Below are positions 42,443 to 51,453 of a DNA stretch of 64,000 bases, one piece after another. Source of the DNA: JBAZDC01 sp041654595 (lineage in GTDB: Bacteria > Pseudomonadota > Gammaproteobacteria > Burkholderiales > Burkholderiaceae_B); the NCBI GenBank assembly GCA_964551305.1, contig CAZKBT010000004.1, positions 17,846 through 81,845 of the forward strand, given 5' to 3'. Under the pieces are notes generated by a model. The model was not told the DNA's origin. It ran no database searches and saw only the letters and a list, made by a program, of their open reading frames with translations. How positions within the stretch are numbered: position 1 is the stretch's first letter; each line of letters starts with the position of its first letter. A program made the position numbers and the translations under genes.

Positions 42443-43639
42443 ATGGCCGATACCACCAAGCACCAGCTACAGACGCGTCTGCAACACATGGGCACCGCCC
42501 GTTTCGATCCGGAGACCGGGGCGGCGCCCGTGGCCTTGCCGTCGATGCGTACCAGCACGGTTCGTTTCAAGAATCTCGACGCGTTGGACAAGGCCCAGGC
42601 CGCCAAGGCGCGAGGCGAAAGAGCGGTGACCTACGGGCGGGTCGGCCTGGATACCCATGCGGCGCTGGAACAGGTCTTCTGCGATCTGGAAGGCGGCGAC
42701 CGCGCATTTCTGGCGTCGTCCGGCCTGGCGGCTATTACGCTGACCTTGCTGGCCTTGCTCGACAGCAAGGATCACGTGCTCGTCACCGACTCGGCATATG
42801 GCCCCGTGCGCTACCTGGACCGCACGGTCCTGCGTCGCATGGGCATCCAAACCAGCTATTGCAGGGGTGCCGTCGACGAGCTGGAAAAACAGGTTCGACC
42901 GAACACCAAGGTCTTGTACATCGAATCGCCGGGATCCTTGCTGTTCGAAATGTTGGATGTGCCGGCGCTGGCCGAGTTCTCGCGCAAGCATGGCCTGATC
43001 CTGGTCGTGGACAACACGTGGGGCGCGGGCTATATCTATCAGCCCATGGCGTTGGGCGCCGACGTGTCCGTCGTGGCGGGCACCAAATACGTCGGCGGCC
43101 ATTCCGATGTGATGCTGGGCGCGGTCGTCGCCAAGGATGCCGGGCTGACCAAGCGCATCAGCGATACGAGCTATGCCATGGGCTATACCGTCAGCGCCGA
43201 CGATGCGTGGCTGGCGTTGCGCGGCGTGCGCACTTTGCCGGTCAGGATGGAGCGCAGCGCTCGGAATGCGTTGGCGGTCTGCGAATTCCTCGCGTCGCGG
43301 CCCGAGACTGAGCGCATTTACCATCCCGCTTTCCCGGCCGATCCCGGCCATGCCTTGTGGCAACGCGACTGCACCGGATCGAATGGGATGCTGTCGGTCG
43401 CGCTGAAGCTGGACGATGCGGCCGCGCGTCGCTTCGTCGACAGCCTGGCCTTGTTCGGCATCGGTTTTTCCTGGGGCGGATTCGAGAGCCTGGTGCAGCT
43501 GGTCGATCACGACGCCTTGGCCTCCCATGGGTACTGGGATCGGCAGGGGCATGCCGTCGTGCGCCTGCACGTCGGCCTGGAGTCGGTCGACGACCTGATC
43601 GCCGATATCGGGCAAGCCCTGGACAAGGCGAACATCTAG
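42443..43639 (+). CDS. metC: cystathionine beta-lyase
   Basis: A 398-residue PLP enzyme of the cys/met metabolism family. The PLP lysine is in VVAGTKYVGGHSDVMLG, with VVDNTWGAGY before it and YGRVGLDTHAALE near the N-terminus. The GFSWGGFESLVQ stretch is typical of MetC (beta-lyase) rather than MetB. It splits cystathionine to homocysteine, pyruvate and ammonia. It is divergent from the LysE exporter across 100 bases. Confidence 0.93.
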   Translation: MADTTKHQLQTRLQHMGTARFDPETGAAPVALPSMRTSTVRFKNLDALDKAQAAKARGERAVTYGRVGLDTHAALEQVFCDLEGGDRAFLASSGLAAITLTLLALLDSKDHVLVTDSAYGPVRYLDRTVLRRMGIQTSYCRGAVDELEKQVRPNTKVLYIESPGSLLFEMLDVPALAEFSRKHGLILVVDNTWGAGYIYQPMALGADVSVVAGTKYVGGHSDVMLGAVVAKDAGLTKRISDTSYAMGYTVSADDAWLALRGVRTLPVRMERSARNALAVCEFLASRPETERIYHPAFPADPGHALWQRDCTGSNGMLSVALKLDDAAARRFVDSLALFGIGFSWGGFESLVQLVDHDALASHGYWDRQGHAVVRLHVGLESVDDLIADIGQALDKANI

Positions 43640-43698
43640 GCGCCGTCGCGCATGGCGGCGGGACGCGGGGAAGGTTCCAGGTTTTCCCGGCTTGCCGG

Positions 43699-45258
43699 TC
43701 ATTGCTTGAGGTATTCGGTGCCGCCGATGTTCAGGACTCGTCCGTTGAATGAGCAGGCCGAGCTGCCGCCGGGCATGGACTGGCGCCGGATGACCTGGCC
43801 TCCCGCATCTTTGTATACGGCTTGATCATACGTGAACTGCACGCTGTCGCGAGATCCTTGATAGGCGAAGTTCACCTCGAAGAAATAACGGGTCGACCCG
43901 CCATAGGTCGCTTGCCAGAAATAGCCGCGCCCATTGCCGTCGAAACGGATTTTGCTCAGGTTGGTCGAGGTGGCGAACTGGCCGTTCAAGGCCGAGCATC
44001 CGTCGATCGGCGCAGTCGCGGTCGCCGGCGCCACGGGAGGCGGCACGGGGGCGGCTGGACCGGCTTGCCGAGCCGCTTGCTCGTTCGCCGCTGTGGCGGC
44101 CGCGAGCTCTTCGACTTGCTTTACGGCATCGGCCAAGGTGTCGCTGCGCCAGCCGACCATCTTTTTGTACTCGGCCTCGGATTTGACCTGTTTGCCTTCG
44201 AAGTAGTGGCAGGATGCTTTTCGCCCTTTCGGCGATACGCAGTCATAGCTGCCGTCGAACACCGATGGGTCCATGCCGGGCACGCCTTCGACAATGGTGC
44301 CGTCTTCCATGCCCAAGGCGCCGGCGCCTTGCGGCGCATCGTCGTTGAAGGAACCTGTCCAGCGCCGTCCATCCGGATAGGTCATCACCCCGTCTTTCGG
44401 ACTTAGGCTTTCATAGGCGCCGCGGAACTCGCGTCCGTCTTTGTATCGCGTGACGGCGTCGGAAGGGACGTCTCCGTCGGCGATGTCGTAATTTTCGATC
44501 TGACGTCCATCGTCGAAAGACGGCTTGCCGGTCAGCTTGCCGTCTTCCTGAACGACGGCCTCTTCCACGACCGCGATTCTTTCGTCGTTCTTATGCAGCG
44601 TCAGGCGGCCTTTGCCGACGGGAGCATTATTCTCGCGCGGGCCGTCGTACCGCGCGTCGATGCCGGGTATCAGCATGACGGGCAGGGGATCGAAAGTTTG
44701 CCGGACATGCAGTTGCCGTGTCGGAGACGACGATTGCGCCGCCTGCTCGGACGCCGCGCCATCCAGAATGTCGACCGAATTGCGGAGCATCGAAATGCGC
44801 ACTTGCACGACGGTGGGCAGGTCGGCCTTGATTTCCACCAAGCCGTCATAAACGAGATTGTTCTGGACTGTGACCTGTACATGATACTGGTCGGGCCACA
44901 GGTCGATCCGCATATGCTCGCCCCCTTGCATCGGCGATGACACCAGCGGCTTGAAGCCTTTGTTGATTTTCGCACTCAGTATCTGGATTCGCCAGCCGTG
45001 GTAATCGCCCCAGCCCGTATCCTCGATTATGAAATGCAGGCTGCCCGGAGCATGTCGATTCGCCGTCCGGGTGGCGGCGGGCGGCACAACGGCGGGCGCG
45101 GGAGCAGCTTGGGCGGCCGAAGCCTGCGCGGCGGTAGAGGGCGACGCGCGGAAAACGGGATGAACGGCTTCCAGCGTTTTGCAGCCGCCAAGCAGGCCGC
45201 AGGCAACGGCTAGCGGCGCGTAGCGGAGGCGGCCGCATGAACGTTTTGTTCTTGTCAT
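43699..45258 (-). CDS. predicted lipoprotein with MORN-like stretch, unknown function
   Basis: A 519-residue protein with a lipoprotein signal (lipobox LLGGC, Cys 26) followed by an Ala/Pro-rich linker (about 35-65). The middle contains repeats of the MORN kind, such as YKDGREFRGAYESLSPKDG and TYPDGRRWTGSFNDDAPQG, which form beta-hairpins in known proteins. A coiled, Ala/Pro-rich part (about 375-415) leads to a C-terminal domain with two cysteines (CSALNGQF, CSFNG). I do not recognise a family. AAGGA is five bases before the ATG. It is third in an operon with two other exported proteins. Confidence 0.8.
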   Translation of the reverse strand: MTRTKRSCGRLRYAPLAVACGLLGGCKTLEAVHPVFRASPSTAAQASAAQAAPAPAVVPPAATRTANRHAPGSLHFIIEDTGWGDYHGWRIQILSAKINKGFKPLVSSPMQGGEHMRIDLWPDQYHVQVTVQNNLVYDGLVEIKADLPTVVQVRISMLRNSVDILDGAASEQAAQSSSPTRQLHVRQTFDPLPVMLIPGIDARYDGPRENNAPVGKGRLTLHKNDERIAVVEEAVVQEDGKLTGKPSFDDGRQIENYDIADGDVPSDAVTRYKDGREFRGAYESLSPKDGVMTYPDGRRWTGSFNDDAPQGAGALGMEDGTIVEGVPGMDPSVFDGSYDCVSPKGRKASCHYFEGKQVKSEAEYKKMVGWRSDTLADAVKQVEELAAATAANEQAARQAGPAAPVPPPVAPATATAPIDGCSALNGQFATSTNLSKIRFDGNGRGYFWQATYGGSTRYFFEVNFAYQGSRDSVQFTYDQAVYKDAGGQVIRRQSMPGGSSACSFNGRVLNIGGTEYLKQ

Positions 45259-45268
45259 CGAGTTCCTT

Positions 45269-46363
45269 TCAATCCGTACACTGCGGCGTGCCGCAGGCGC
45301 TGCTGCACAACCCTGGGATTTTGCTGAAATCGTCCACTAGATTGCAGGCGTAGATGCGGGTCATTTCCTGCTTGGCCGCCAGGCACGAGGCGGACCTATA
45401 GCTGATCGACACGGTCGACGACTGGCCGCTCGGGCAGGTAAAGCTGTATGAGGTGGTCTTGCCCGGATTGGCTGCCGGTCCGGAGCGATGGGCGGCGGGT
45501 CGGCCGTGGGCGCCGGCGGCGACACTGGTTGCATAGCTGCCGGACTTTTCGCGCGCCAGGTCGGCCAGGGCGTTGGTTTGTCCCTGGCTCATGACGTCTT
45601 TGAAGAGGGCCGTGCCGATGTCCATGCGATCCGCTCCGGGTATATCGGCGGACGCCAGCATGAGGCCGCCCAGCCCCAATGCAAGAAGTTGTCCGAAATT
45701 GAACATCGATTCTTCGGATTCCCGCGCTTCCCGGGCCAGCCGTAGTTGCTCTTCGCGATAATTCGCCACTTGTCGCTGGTAGCGCTTTTCGATGCGTTCC
45801 AGGTAGGCCGGGGTCGCCTTGGTGAAAGCCAACGGTGTTGCTGGGTAGCTTTTTTCCGCCACGTAGATGCCCGTGTCCTGGACGCCGTCGTGACGTGTGA
45901 AGGAACCGATCATGACAAAGGTGCCCGTGGATATCCCGCCCTGAACCGGCGGATCCTGAAAATACAGGAAATCTCCACGATACAGACCATTATGCGCCAA
46001 TGCCAGGCCGAAGTGGGCGTTGGATTGATAGTGGCCTTTATCGTAGGTATAGCGCTTGGCGCGCGTGTAGGGATCGTCGTGGATCTTCCAGCGGCCCTCG
46101 AATACATCCTCGCCTCTGCTCATGATGCCTTCGACCGGCGTCGTATCCCCGTTTCGTATGCGATAGGCGACCGTTTCAGAGGTCAGGGTGTCGCCTTGTC
46201 GAAGCTGCTCGCGGTTCTGGGCCTGTCGTTGGCTGCGCGCCTCCAGATCCGCCATCAGTTTGGCGCGTTCGTCAGGCGTGTAATGGGCGTAGGGATCATA
46301 GGTGGCGCATGCGCCAAGGCTGGAGGTGATCAGGAGCAGGGCGGCGAGTTTGGGCTTGCGCAT
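45269..46363 (-). CDS. predicted lipoprotein, unknown function
   Basis: A 364-residue protein with a lipoprotein signal (MRKPKLAALLLITSSLGAC). The N-terminal half has beta-rich segments (GEDVFEGRWKIHDD, GTFVMIGSFTRHDG) faintly like MORN hairpins, then a charged coiled helix (YLERIEKRYQRQVANYREEQ) and a hydrophobic stretch (FGQLLALGLGGLMLA). The C-terminus carries six cysteines (TCPSGQSS to GTPQC), suggesting disulfides in the periplasm or outside. No family recognised. It starts 42 bases after the upstream exported gene and ends ten bases before the next. Confidence 0.78.
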   Translation of the reverse strand: MRKPKLAALLLITSSLGACATYDPYAHYTPDERAKLMADLEARSQRQAQNREQLRQGDTLTSETVAYRIRNGDTTPVEGIMSRGEDVFEGRWKIHDDPYTRAKRYTYDKGHYQSNAHFGLALAHNGLYRGDFLYFQDPPVQGGISTGTFVMIGSFTRHDGVQDTGIYVAEKSYPATPLAFTKATPAYLERIEKRYQRQVANYREEQLRLAREARESEESMFNFGQLLALGLGGLMLASADIPGADRMDIGTALFKDVMSQGQTNALADLAREKSGSYATSVAAGAHGRPAAHRSGPAANPGKTTSYSFTCPSGQSSTVSISYRSASCLAAKQEMTRIYACNLVDDFSKIPGLCSSACGTPQCTD

Positions 46364-46405
46364 CGGTGATATCCCAGTCGGGCGTAATGGCAACGTGTGT
46401 GACGA

Positions 46406-47302
46406 TCACGTGTCGGGGCAGTCGACGGCTTTGATCTCTTGCCCGTTCTGGTAGCACTGCTTGCCCATGCCCAATTTGACGAGCTCGGGCAGGAAGTTTT
46501 CATTCCAGCCATGCAGTTGATGGTTCTTGAATCGCGTACGGCTGGCGAGTTTGTCGTCCTGGTACATGTCGCTGACGGTACGGTCGCCGTCGAGCGTCCG
46601 GGCGATGATCGTCATGGTGCGCATGGTCGGTCCGTCTATCCAGGAGAACGTGACGGTCGGGCGGGTAGGCCTGGAATCGCTATCCCGAGACTCATAGGCG
46701 ACGGAATGGACCGGGCGGTTGGGGTGCCCGGTTTTTACTTCGATGAGCTCGCCGGAACCTAGGCGATTGAACGTGGTGCTCAAAAGCCGGCGATGTGTGA
46801 CGTGGTCGCCGATGGGGTTGCCGTTGACGAACACTCCTGCGACGCGCTGTTTCGTTTCCGTGGTGATGACCAGGGAGTCCGTTGCAAAGCGCGTGCCTGT
46901 TTCCGTTATGTATTCCACCGGACCGTTGAAGATTGCGTTCAGGGGGCATGTTCCGGACAGCACGGTCAGCCGGGAGATTTCGGGAGGCGGCTCGGCTTTC
47001 AGCTGTTGCGCCATTCTGGCGTAAGCCAGGGGGCCCAGGGTTGCGCGAACGATGTCTTCATGCCCGAGCGGGCAAGACGTTCCGAGGCCCGAGTCGAACA
47101 GGGCGGAGTCCGCTTCGATGGCATGGGCCAAGTCTTTTTCGGCGCGATCGGTAAGCGCGGCGGCATCGGGGTCGGCAATGGAAGGAAGGCGTTTGGCTTG
47201 TCCGTAAGCGCCATTCATGGATATCGCCATGCCTATGGCGAGTCCGGCGGCGCCGAGGCGGCGATGCAGTCGGGTCAGGCTTGGGAAGTGGAATACCGGC
47301 AT
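46406..47302 (-). CDS. exported protein of unknown function with YwqK-like C-terminus
   Basis: A 298-residue protein with a cleavable signal peptide (about 1-35, ending GAYGQA). It has four or five cysteines, one pair in TSCPLGHED and SGTCPLN. The C-terminal YQDDKLASRTRFKNHQLHG resembles YwqK/MORN-variant repeats. It is the first gene of a three-gene exported cluster. I chose ATG 47302 because AAGGA lies five bases upstream; ATG 47320 is in frame but lacks a site. Function unknown. Confidence 0.78.
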   Translation of the reverse strand: MPVFHFPSLTRLHRRLGAAGLAIGMAISMNGAYGQAKRLPSIADPDAAALTDRAEKDLAHAIEADSALFDSGLGTSCPLGHEDIVRATLGPLAYARMAQQLKAEPPPEISRLTVLSGTCPLNAIFNGPVEYITETGTRFATDSLVITTETKQRVAGVFVNGNPIGDHVTHRRLLSTTFNRLGSGELIEVKTGHPNRPVHSVAYESRDSDSRPTRPTVTFSWIDGPTMRTMTIIARTLDGDRTVSDMYQDDKLASRTRFKNHQLHGWNENFLPELVKLGMGKQCYQNGQEIKAVDCPDT

Positions 47303-47400
47303 GTTTTTCCTTGGTGGCATGAGCGTGGCGAACGGAACGCCATCCGGTCGATGACATGCCGAATGGTGGAAATGGGGTGGCGAAAAACGCCGCCCGGGCT

Positions 47401-47429
47401 ATCGTAATGACAAAGTGTTCGTTATGCAA
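47401..47429 (-). promoter_or_regulatory. sigma-70 promoter candidate for the exported-protein operon
   Basis: On the minus strand TTGCAT (complement of 47424-47429) and TACGAT (complement of 47401-47406) are separated by exactly 17 bases. Transcription would start about 90 bases before the first gene of the cluster. Confidence 0.45.
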
Positions 47430-47561
47430 TCATTTAGACGCAATTTGTTTTTGTTGGAAGCAAGTAGCTTGGATCTGAGGGCGCAACATAGTCTTGTGCC
47501 ATCTCCATTATCATTGCGATAACGGCGGCTGTGGATTGTCCTGGCCCGGCCGCAGCGCGGC

Positions 47562-49175
47562 ATGCCGCCCGAGCGCGTGGGTGCGCGGCGACGGGCTGAT
47601 TATCGGAGGTCTGATCTGGCCAAGGCAATATTTTTTCTCGTCGCAGGCGCGCTGGCCTTGGGCCTGCTCGTCATGGCCATGCGGCCCGCCTTGCCCAGCT
47701 TGGCCGGACGCACCGACACGGTGGCCCTGGCCGAGTCCGAGGGGCGCGCCACGCAGCTGGGGCGCTCCCTCGCCCCCTTGGAATACGCGCATCCGGAACT
47801 GTCGGGCATTCACGCCCTGGCCGATCCGCATGACGCCTTTGCCGCCCGCATACTGTTGGCGGCGGCGGCCGAGCGCACGCTGGACGTGCAGTACTACATC
47901 TGGCGCAATGACATAACCGGCACGCTGATGTTCGAGGCCTTGCACAAGGCGGCGGACCGCGGCGTGCGCGTTCGGCTGTTGCTGGACGATAACAATACTT
48001 CGGGACTGGATCCCGTCCTGGCCGCGCTGGACTCGCACCCCAACATCGAGGTGCGGCTTTTCAACCCCTTCGTTCTACGCTGGCCTCGCTGGGCCGGCTT
48101 CGCGACCGATTTTTCCCGTCTCAACCGTCGCATGCACAACAAGTCGTTCATCGCCGACAATCAAGCGACCATCATAGGAGGCCGCAATGTTGGCGATGAA
48201 TATTTCGGCGCTACGCAAGACGTGCTGTTTACGGATCTGGACGTGCTGGCCGTGGGACCCGTCGTGCGCGATGCGTCGGCGGACTTCGATGCCTATTGGC
48301 GCAGCGATTCGTCCTATCCGGTCGAGCGCGTTCTGAAGCTTGGCCATCCGGAAGGCCTGTCCGACGTCTCCATGCTTGCGTTGGCATCCGAGGCGCAGCC
48401 CGCCGCGGCCAAGTATTTGCGCGCTCTGCGGGAATCGCGACTGGTCCAGAACATGTTCGAAGGCGATTTGCCGATGCAGTGGGCCCGCGCGAAAATGGTC
48501 AGCGATGATCCGGCGAAGGGGTTGGGCGATTTGCCCCGCGAGAGCCTGTTGACCTATGGCTTGCAATCGATATTGGGCGAGCCCGAGCGCCAGGTCGATT
48601 TGATATCCCCGTATTTCGTGCCCGGAGAGGCGGGCGTCGAACTCTTGTCCGCGTGGGCGCGGGCCGGCATCCAAATCAAGGTCCTGACCAATTCCCTGGA
48701 GGCCACGGACGTTTCGGCGGTCCACGCCGGCTATGCCAAGCGCCGCGAAGATCTGCTGAAAGCGGGCATCAAACTGTATGAAATGCGGCGCGCATCATCC
48801 GATGCCGACAGGAATCGGACCGGAGCCGGTCCGTTCGGCAGTTCGGGGTCCAGCCTGCATGCCAAGACGTTCTCCGTCGACCTTGAGCGGATCTTCGTGG
48901 GCTCCTTCAATTTCGATCCGCGGTCGGCGCATTTGAATACCGAGTTGGGCTTCGTCATCGACAGCCCCGTGCTTGCCGCGCAGATGGACGAGGCATTCTT
49001 CACTGAAATCCCCGCCAGTTCTTACGAGGTCCGCCTGGACGAGGACGGCTCGTTGTATTGGCTGGAAACGCGGGGCGGCAGCCTTATCCGGCATGCGGCG
49101 GAGCCGGGCACGCGGTGGTACAAACGGGCCTGGGTCGTCTTCCTGTCATGGCTGCCCATCGAGTGGCTGCTCTGA
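47562..49175 (+). CDS. phospholipase D-family protein (cardiolipin synthase ClsC-like)
   Basis: A protein of up to 537 residues with an N-terminal membrane anchor (AIFFLVAGALALGLLVMAM) and two HKD motifs: MHNKSFIADNQATIIGGRN and LHAKTFSVDLERIFVGSFN. This resembles ClsC/YmdC-type cardiolipin synthases that join phospholipid headgroups. The annotated ATG 47562 has no ribosome site. An in-frame CTG at 47616 lies six bases after GGAGG and right before the anchor, so the true start may be there. Its 3' end overlaps the convergent MFS gene by 30 bases. Confidence 0.88.
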   Translation: MPPERVGARRRADYRRSDLAKAIFFLVAGALALGLLVMAMRPALPSLAGRTDTVALAESEGRATQLGRSLAPLEYAHPELSGIHALADPHDAFAARILLAAAAERTLDVQYYIWRNDITGTLMFEALHKAADRGVRVRLLLDDNNTSGLDPVLAALDSHPNIEVRLFNPFVLRWPRWAGFATDFSRLNRRMHNKSFIADNQATIIGGRNVGDEYFGATQDVLFTDLDVLAVGPVVRDASADFDAYWRSDSSYPVERVLKLGHPEGLSDVSMLALASEAQPAAAKYLRALRESRLVQNMFEGDLPMQWARAKMVSDDPAKGLGDLPRESLLTYGLQSILGEPERQVDLISPYFVPGEAGVELLSAWARAGIQIKVLTNSLEATDVSAVHAGYAKRREDLLKAGIKLYEMRRASSDADRNRTGAGPFGSSGSSLHAKTFSVDLERIFVGSFNFDPRSAHLNTELGFVIDSPVLAAQMDEAFFTEIPASSYEVRLDEDGSLYWLETRGGSLIRHAAEPGTRWYKRAWVVFLSWLPIEWLL

Positions 49176-50369
49176 GCGGCGCTTGCGCCAGAACGCCAGG
49201 AAGATGAGCGACAAGCTGGCGGCGACGTACGGGGCGCTGGGCGACAGGGCGTAGATGGCTGTGGCGGCGAGCGGTCCTACCACGATGCCAAATCCTTGCG
49301 CGGCGCCGATCGTGCCCGCCGCCGCGCCTTGCTCGTGCGGCTCGACCGAGTTGGCCGCCAGTGCCGGAAAGGCTGGGAATACGAATCCCATGCCTGCGGC
49401 GATAACGAAGTAGCCGGCCCACAGCACGGGCGCGGCCCAAGCCGCGGCCGCAAGGGCGAAGCCGAACGCGGCGACAACGGCGCCGACGCGGATCAGCTTG
49501 GCGGGCGGCCAGCTCAATTTGCGGACCACGGCCTGGGACAGCGCCAGGGCGATGCCCACCACCGTCAGCGCCATGCCCGCGATATGGGCGGCCTGAGCGG
49601 GTTCCGTGCCGAATCGATCCAGCGCGAAAAAGCCGACCGTGATCTGGGCGGCGTTGACGCCGCACATGGCCGTGAATGCGACGGCGGCGGCGCGGCGCAG
49701 CCGCGGATCAGTGGCCTTCATCGGCTGTTTCTTGCCGGTGGCCTTAGGGGCTTGATGCGGCAGCCCGATCCAAAGCGCCAAGAGGGCGATCAGCGGCAGG
49801 ACGGCCGTGGCATACAAAGGCAGGCTCAGGCTGCTTTGGGCCAGCAGCGACGCGGCCGCCGGCCCGACCACCAGCCCTATGGCGTTGGCGGCGCCGAGCG
49901 CCGCCATGGCCTTCGTGCGGTTTTGGGGGGCGATGTTGTCGGCGATCAAGGCTTGCGCCGTGGTCGGAATCGCGCCGAAGAATGCGCCGACCGCGGTTCT
50001 CGTGACGATAAGACCCGCGAAGACCAGCATGGTCGACGGCAGCGCCTTCATCGACCAATCGATGAAGGCGCACATGGCCCAGTACGAAACGGTGAAACCC
50101 GCGATACCCGACAGCATGACGGCGCGGCGCCCGTGCCTGTCGCTGGCCAGTCCCCAAAAGCGCGACAGTATTATCCACAGCACGCCGCCGATAGTGATGG
50201 ATGCGCCGGCCTGCCAGGGCAACAGCCCGACGACGCGGGAAATCGGGCCGATCAAGGACACGAAAGCCATCATCGCCATGGTGCAGGCGATATTGACGAT
50301 CAGCAAAGGCGTCAGGCTGAATGCGGTCTGGGCGGGCGGTGTGGCGGGGGGACTGTCTGGCATACTCAT
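49146..50369 (-). CDS. MFS transporter, possible siderophore or drug exporter
   Basis: A 407-residue major facilitator with twelve hydrophobic segments. The motif-A region between helices 2 and 3 reads GLASDRHGRRAVMLSG, as in DHA1 drug/proton antiporters. The substrate is not identifiable. A promoter and a Fur-box-like sequence sit just upstream, which suggests a role in iron or siderophore traffic (inference). GGAG precedes the ATG by five bases. The 3' end overlaps the PLD gene on the other strand. Confidence 0.88.
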   Translation of the reverse strand: MSMPDSPPATPPAQTAFSLTPLLIVNIACTMAMMAFVSLIGPISRVVGLLPWQAGASITIGGVLWIILSRFWGLASDRHGRRAVMLSGIAGFTVSYWAMCAFIDWSMKALPSTMLVFAGLIVTRTAVGAFFGAIPTTAQALIADNIAPQNRTKAMAALGAANAIGLVVGPAAASLLAQSSLSLPLYATAVLPLIALLALWIGLPHQAPKATGKKQPMKATDPRLRRAAAVAFTAMCGVNAAQITVGFFALDRFGTEPAQAAHIAGMALTVVGIALALSQAVVRKLSWPPAKLIRVGAVVAAFGFALAAAAWAAPVLWAGYFVIAAGMGFVFPAFPALAANSVEPHEQGAAAGTIGAAQGFGIVVGPLAATAIYALSPSAPYVAASLSLIFLAFWRKRRSEQPLDGQP

Positions 50370-50381
50370 TGCAGCTCCAGT

Positions 50382-50402
50382 AAATGCAAATGCTTCTCTA
50401 TT
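50382..50402 (-). promoter_or_regulatory. Fur-box-like sequence at the MFS promoter
   Basis: On the minus strand AATAGAGAAGCATTTGCATTT resembles Fur sites of the type AATGAGAATCATTTGCATT. It lies directly downstream of the -10 of the promoter at 50400-50427 and overlaps the likely transcription start, a position where a repressor would act. Confidence 0.45.
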
Positions 50403-50427
50403 GTAATAATGAACGGGCTGCGTTCAA
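50400..50427 (-). promoter_or_regulatory. sigma-70 promoter of the MFS gene
   Basis: TTGAAC (complement of 50422-50427) and TACAAT (complement of 50400-50405) are separated by 16 bases on the minus strand, about 30 bases before the MFS start codon. Confidence 0.5.
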
Positions 50428-50502
50428 GGTCTTGGAGCGACCGGCCGCGCATTAGGGGGTTGTGCGAAACAGGAGCCAAGCCTTGTATTTGTGCCGGTAG
50501 TT

Positions 50503-51255
50503 CTAGATTTGCACTTGCTGTGCGGCCAGCCCCGCGGCGAATTCCCGCAAAAAGCTGAAAAATGTATGCGTGTTATTTTCCGCCGCCACGTGGTCGGCGC
50601 TGATGAGCGCCTCGATGATGCGCAAATGAAAGCCGGTGACCTCATCCATCGCATAGGCGCGCTTTTCATACGACGTGTGCGCGTTCCAGAAGCGCCTGGC
50701 CAATGCCTGCAGGGAACGCAACTGGTTTTGCATGAACGGATTGGCCGCCGCATCCAAGCATACCAGCTTGTACTCATAGTCGGCTCTTAGCACGAGAGTA
50801 CGATTGCGATCCCGGCGCGCAATGAGGAACATGCCCGCGCACTCGTGCAAGCGCTCTCGGTGATGGTCCGCCGCCCGTACGGCCGCCGCCCGGAATAACG
50901 CCGTTTCGACCGGTTCTCTTACTTCCAGAAGATACATGTATTCCCGGATGCTGATTTCGCGAACGACGAAACCCTTGCGGTGTATGGGAATCAGCAAGCC
51001 GTCGATTTCCATGCGTTTGATGGCTTCCCTGACGGGTGTCCGCCCTAGCGCAATGAGCTTGGCCAGTTCCGATTCCGATACCAGCGATCCTCCCGCCAGG
51101 CTGCCGCTTGCGTAGAGCGCTTCCAGTGCCTGGTAGGCGCGGTCAGCCTGCGTGGGCGGACGCGCGTCTTTGGACGCCAGCATCAGCAGGGGGTCGTCTT
51201 TTCCTTCATACGCATATGCCACAGGATCGATGCGGGGCGAATCATCAACGGACAT
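50503..51255 (-). CDS. GntR/FadR-family transcriptional regulator (FCD domain)
   Basis: A 250-residue GntR regulator. The winged helix is at about 35-105 (AYQALEALYASGSLAGGSLV, SESELAKLIALGRTPVREAIKRME, IPIHRKGFVVREIS), followed by an all-helical FCD ligand-binding domain with metal-ligand histidines. It is divergent from a Bug-receptor/MmgE/opine-dehydrogenase operon and probably controls it in response to the substrate (inference). Confidence 0.9.
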   Translation of the reverse strand: MSVDDSPRIDPVAYAYEGKDDPLLMLASKDARPPTQADRAYQALEALYASGSLAGGSLVSESELAKLIALGRTPVREAIKRMEIDGLLIPIHRKGFVVREISIREYMYLLEVREPVETALFRAAAVRAADHHRERLHECAGMFLIARRDRNRTLVLRADYEYKLVCLDAAANPFMQNQLRSLQALARRFWNAHTSYEKRAYAMDEVTGFHLRIIEALISADHVAAENNTHTFFSFLREFAAGLAAQQVQI

Positions 51256-51313
51256 GTATTACTCACCTGAAGCAAATGTGCCGCCTCCAGAACGGCGGAT
51301 ATACGGGTAAACA

Positions 51314-51330
51314 CGTAAAGAATCTTTACG
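51314..51330. promoter_or_regulatory. inverted repeat in the GntR-Bug divergent region
   Basis: CGTAAAG (51314-51320) and CTTTACG (51324-51330) form perfect seven-base arms around AAT. It lies midway in the 198-base divergent region, a plausible GntR operator. A direct repeat (ATACTAGTA at 51364, ATACTAATA at 51375, 11-base period) lies nearby. Confidence 0.45.
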
Positions 51331-51453
51331 ACAGTCGGCATATCATACCGTTACTTTACTAAGATACTAGTAATATACTAATAAATGAATAAGGATGCAT
51401 GGACCGCATCCGGCCTATTTACCAACTTGCGCCATTTTCGAAGGAAAACCAAC

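Noticed and set aside
51385..51453. Earlier in-frame ATG for the Bug receptor
   Set aside because: It would add 23 residues before a clean signal peptide; AAGGA precedes ATG 51454.
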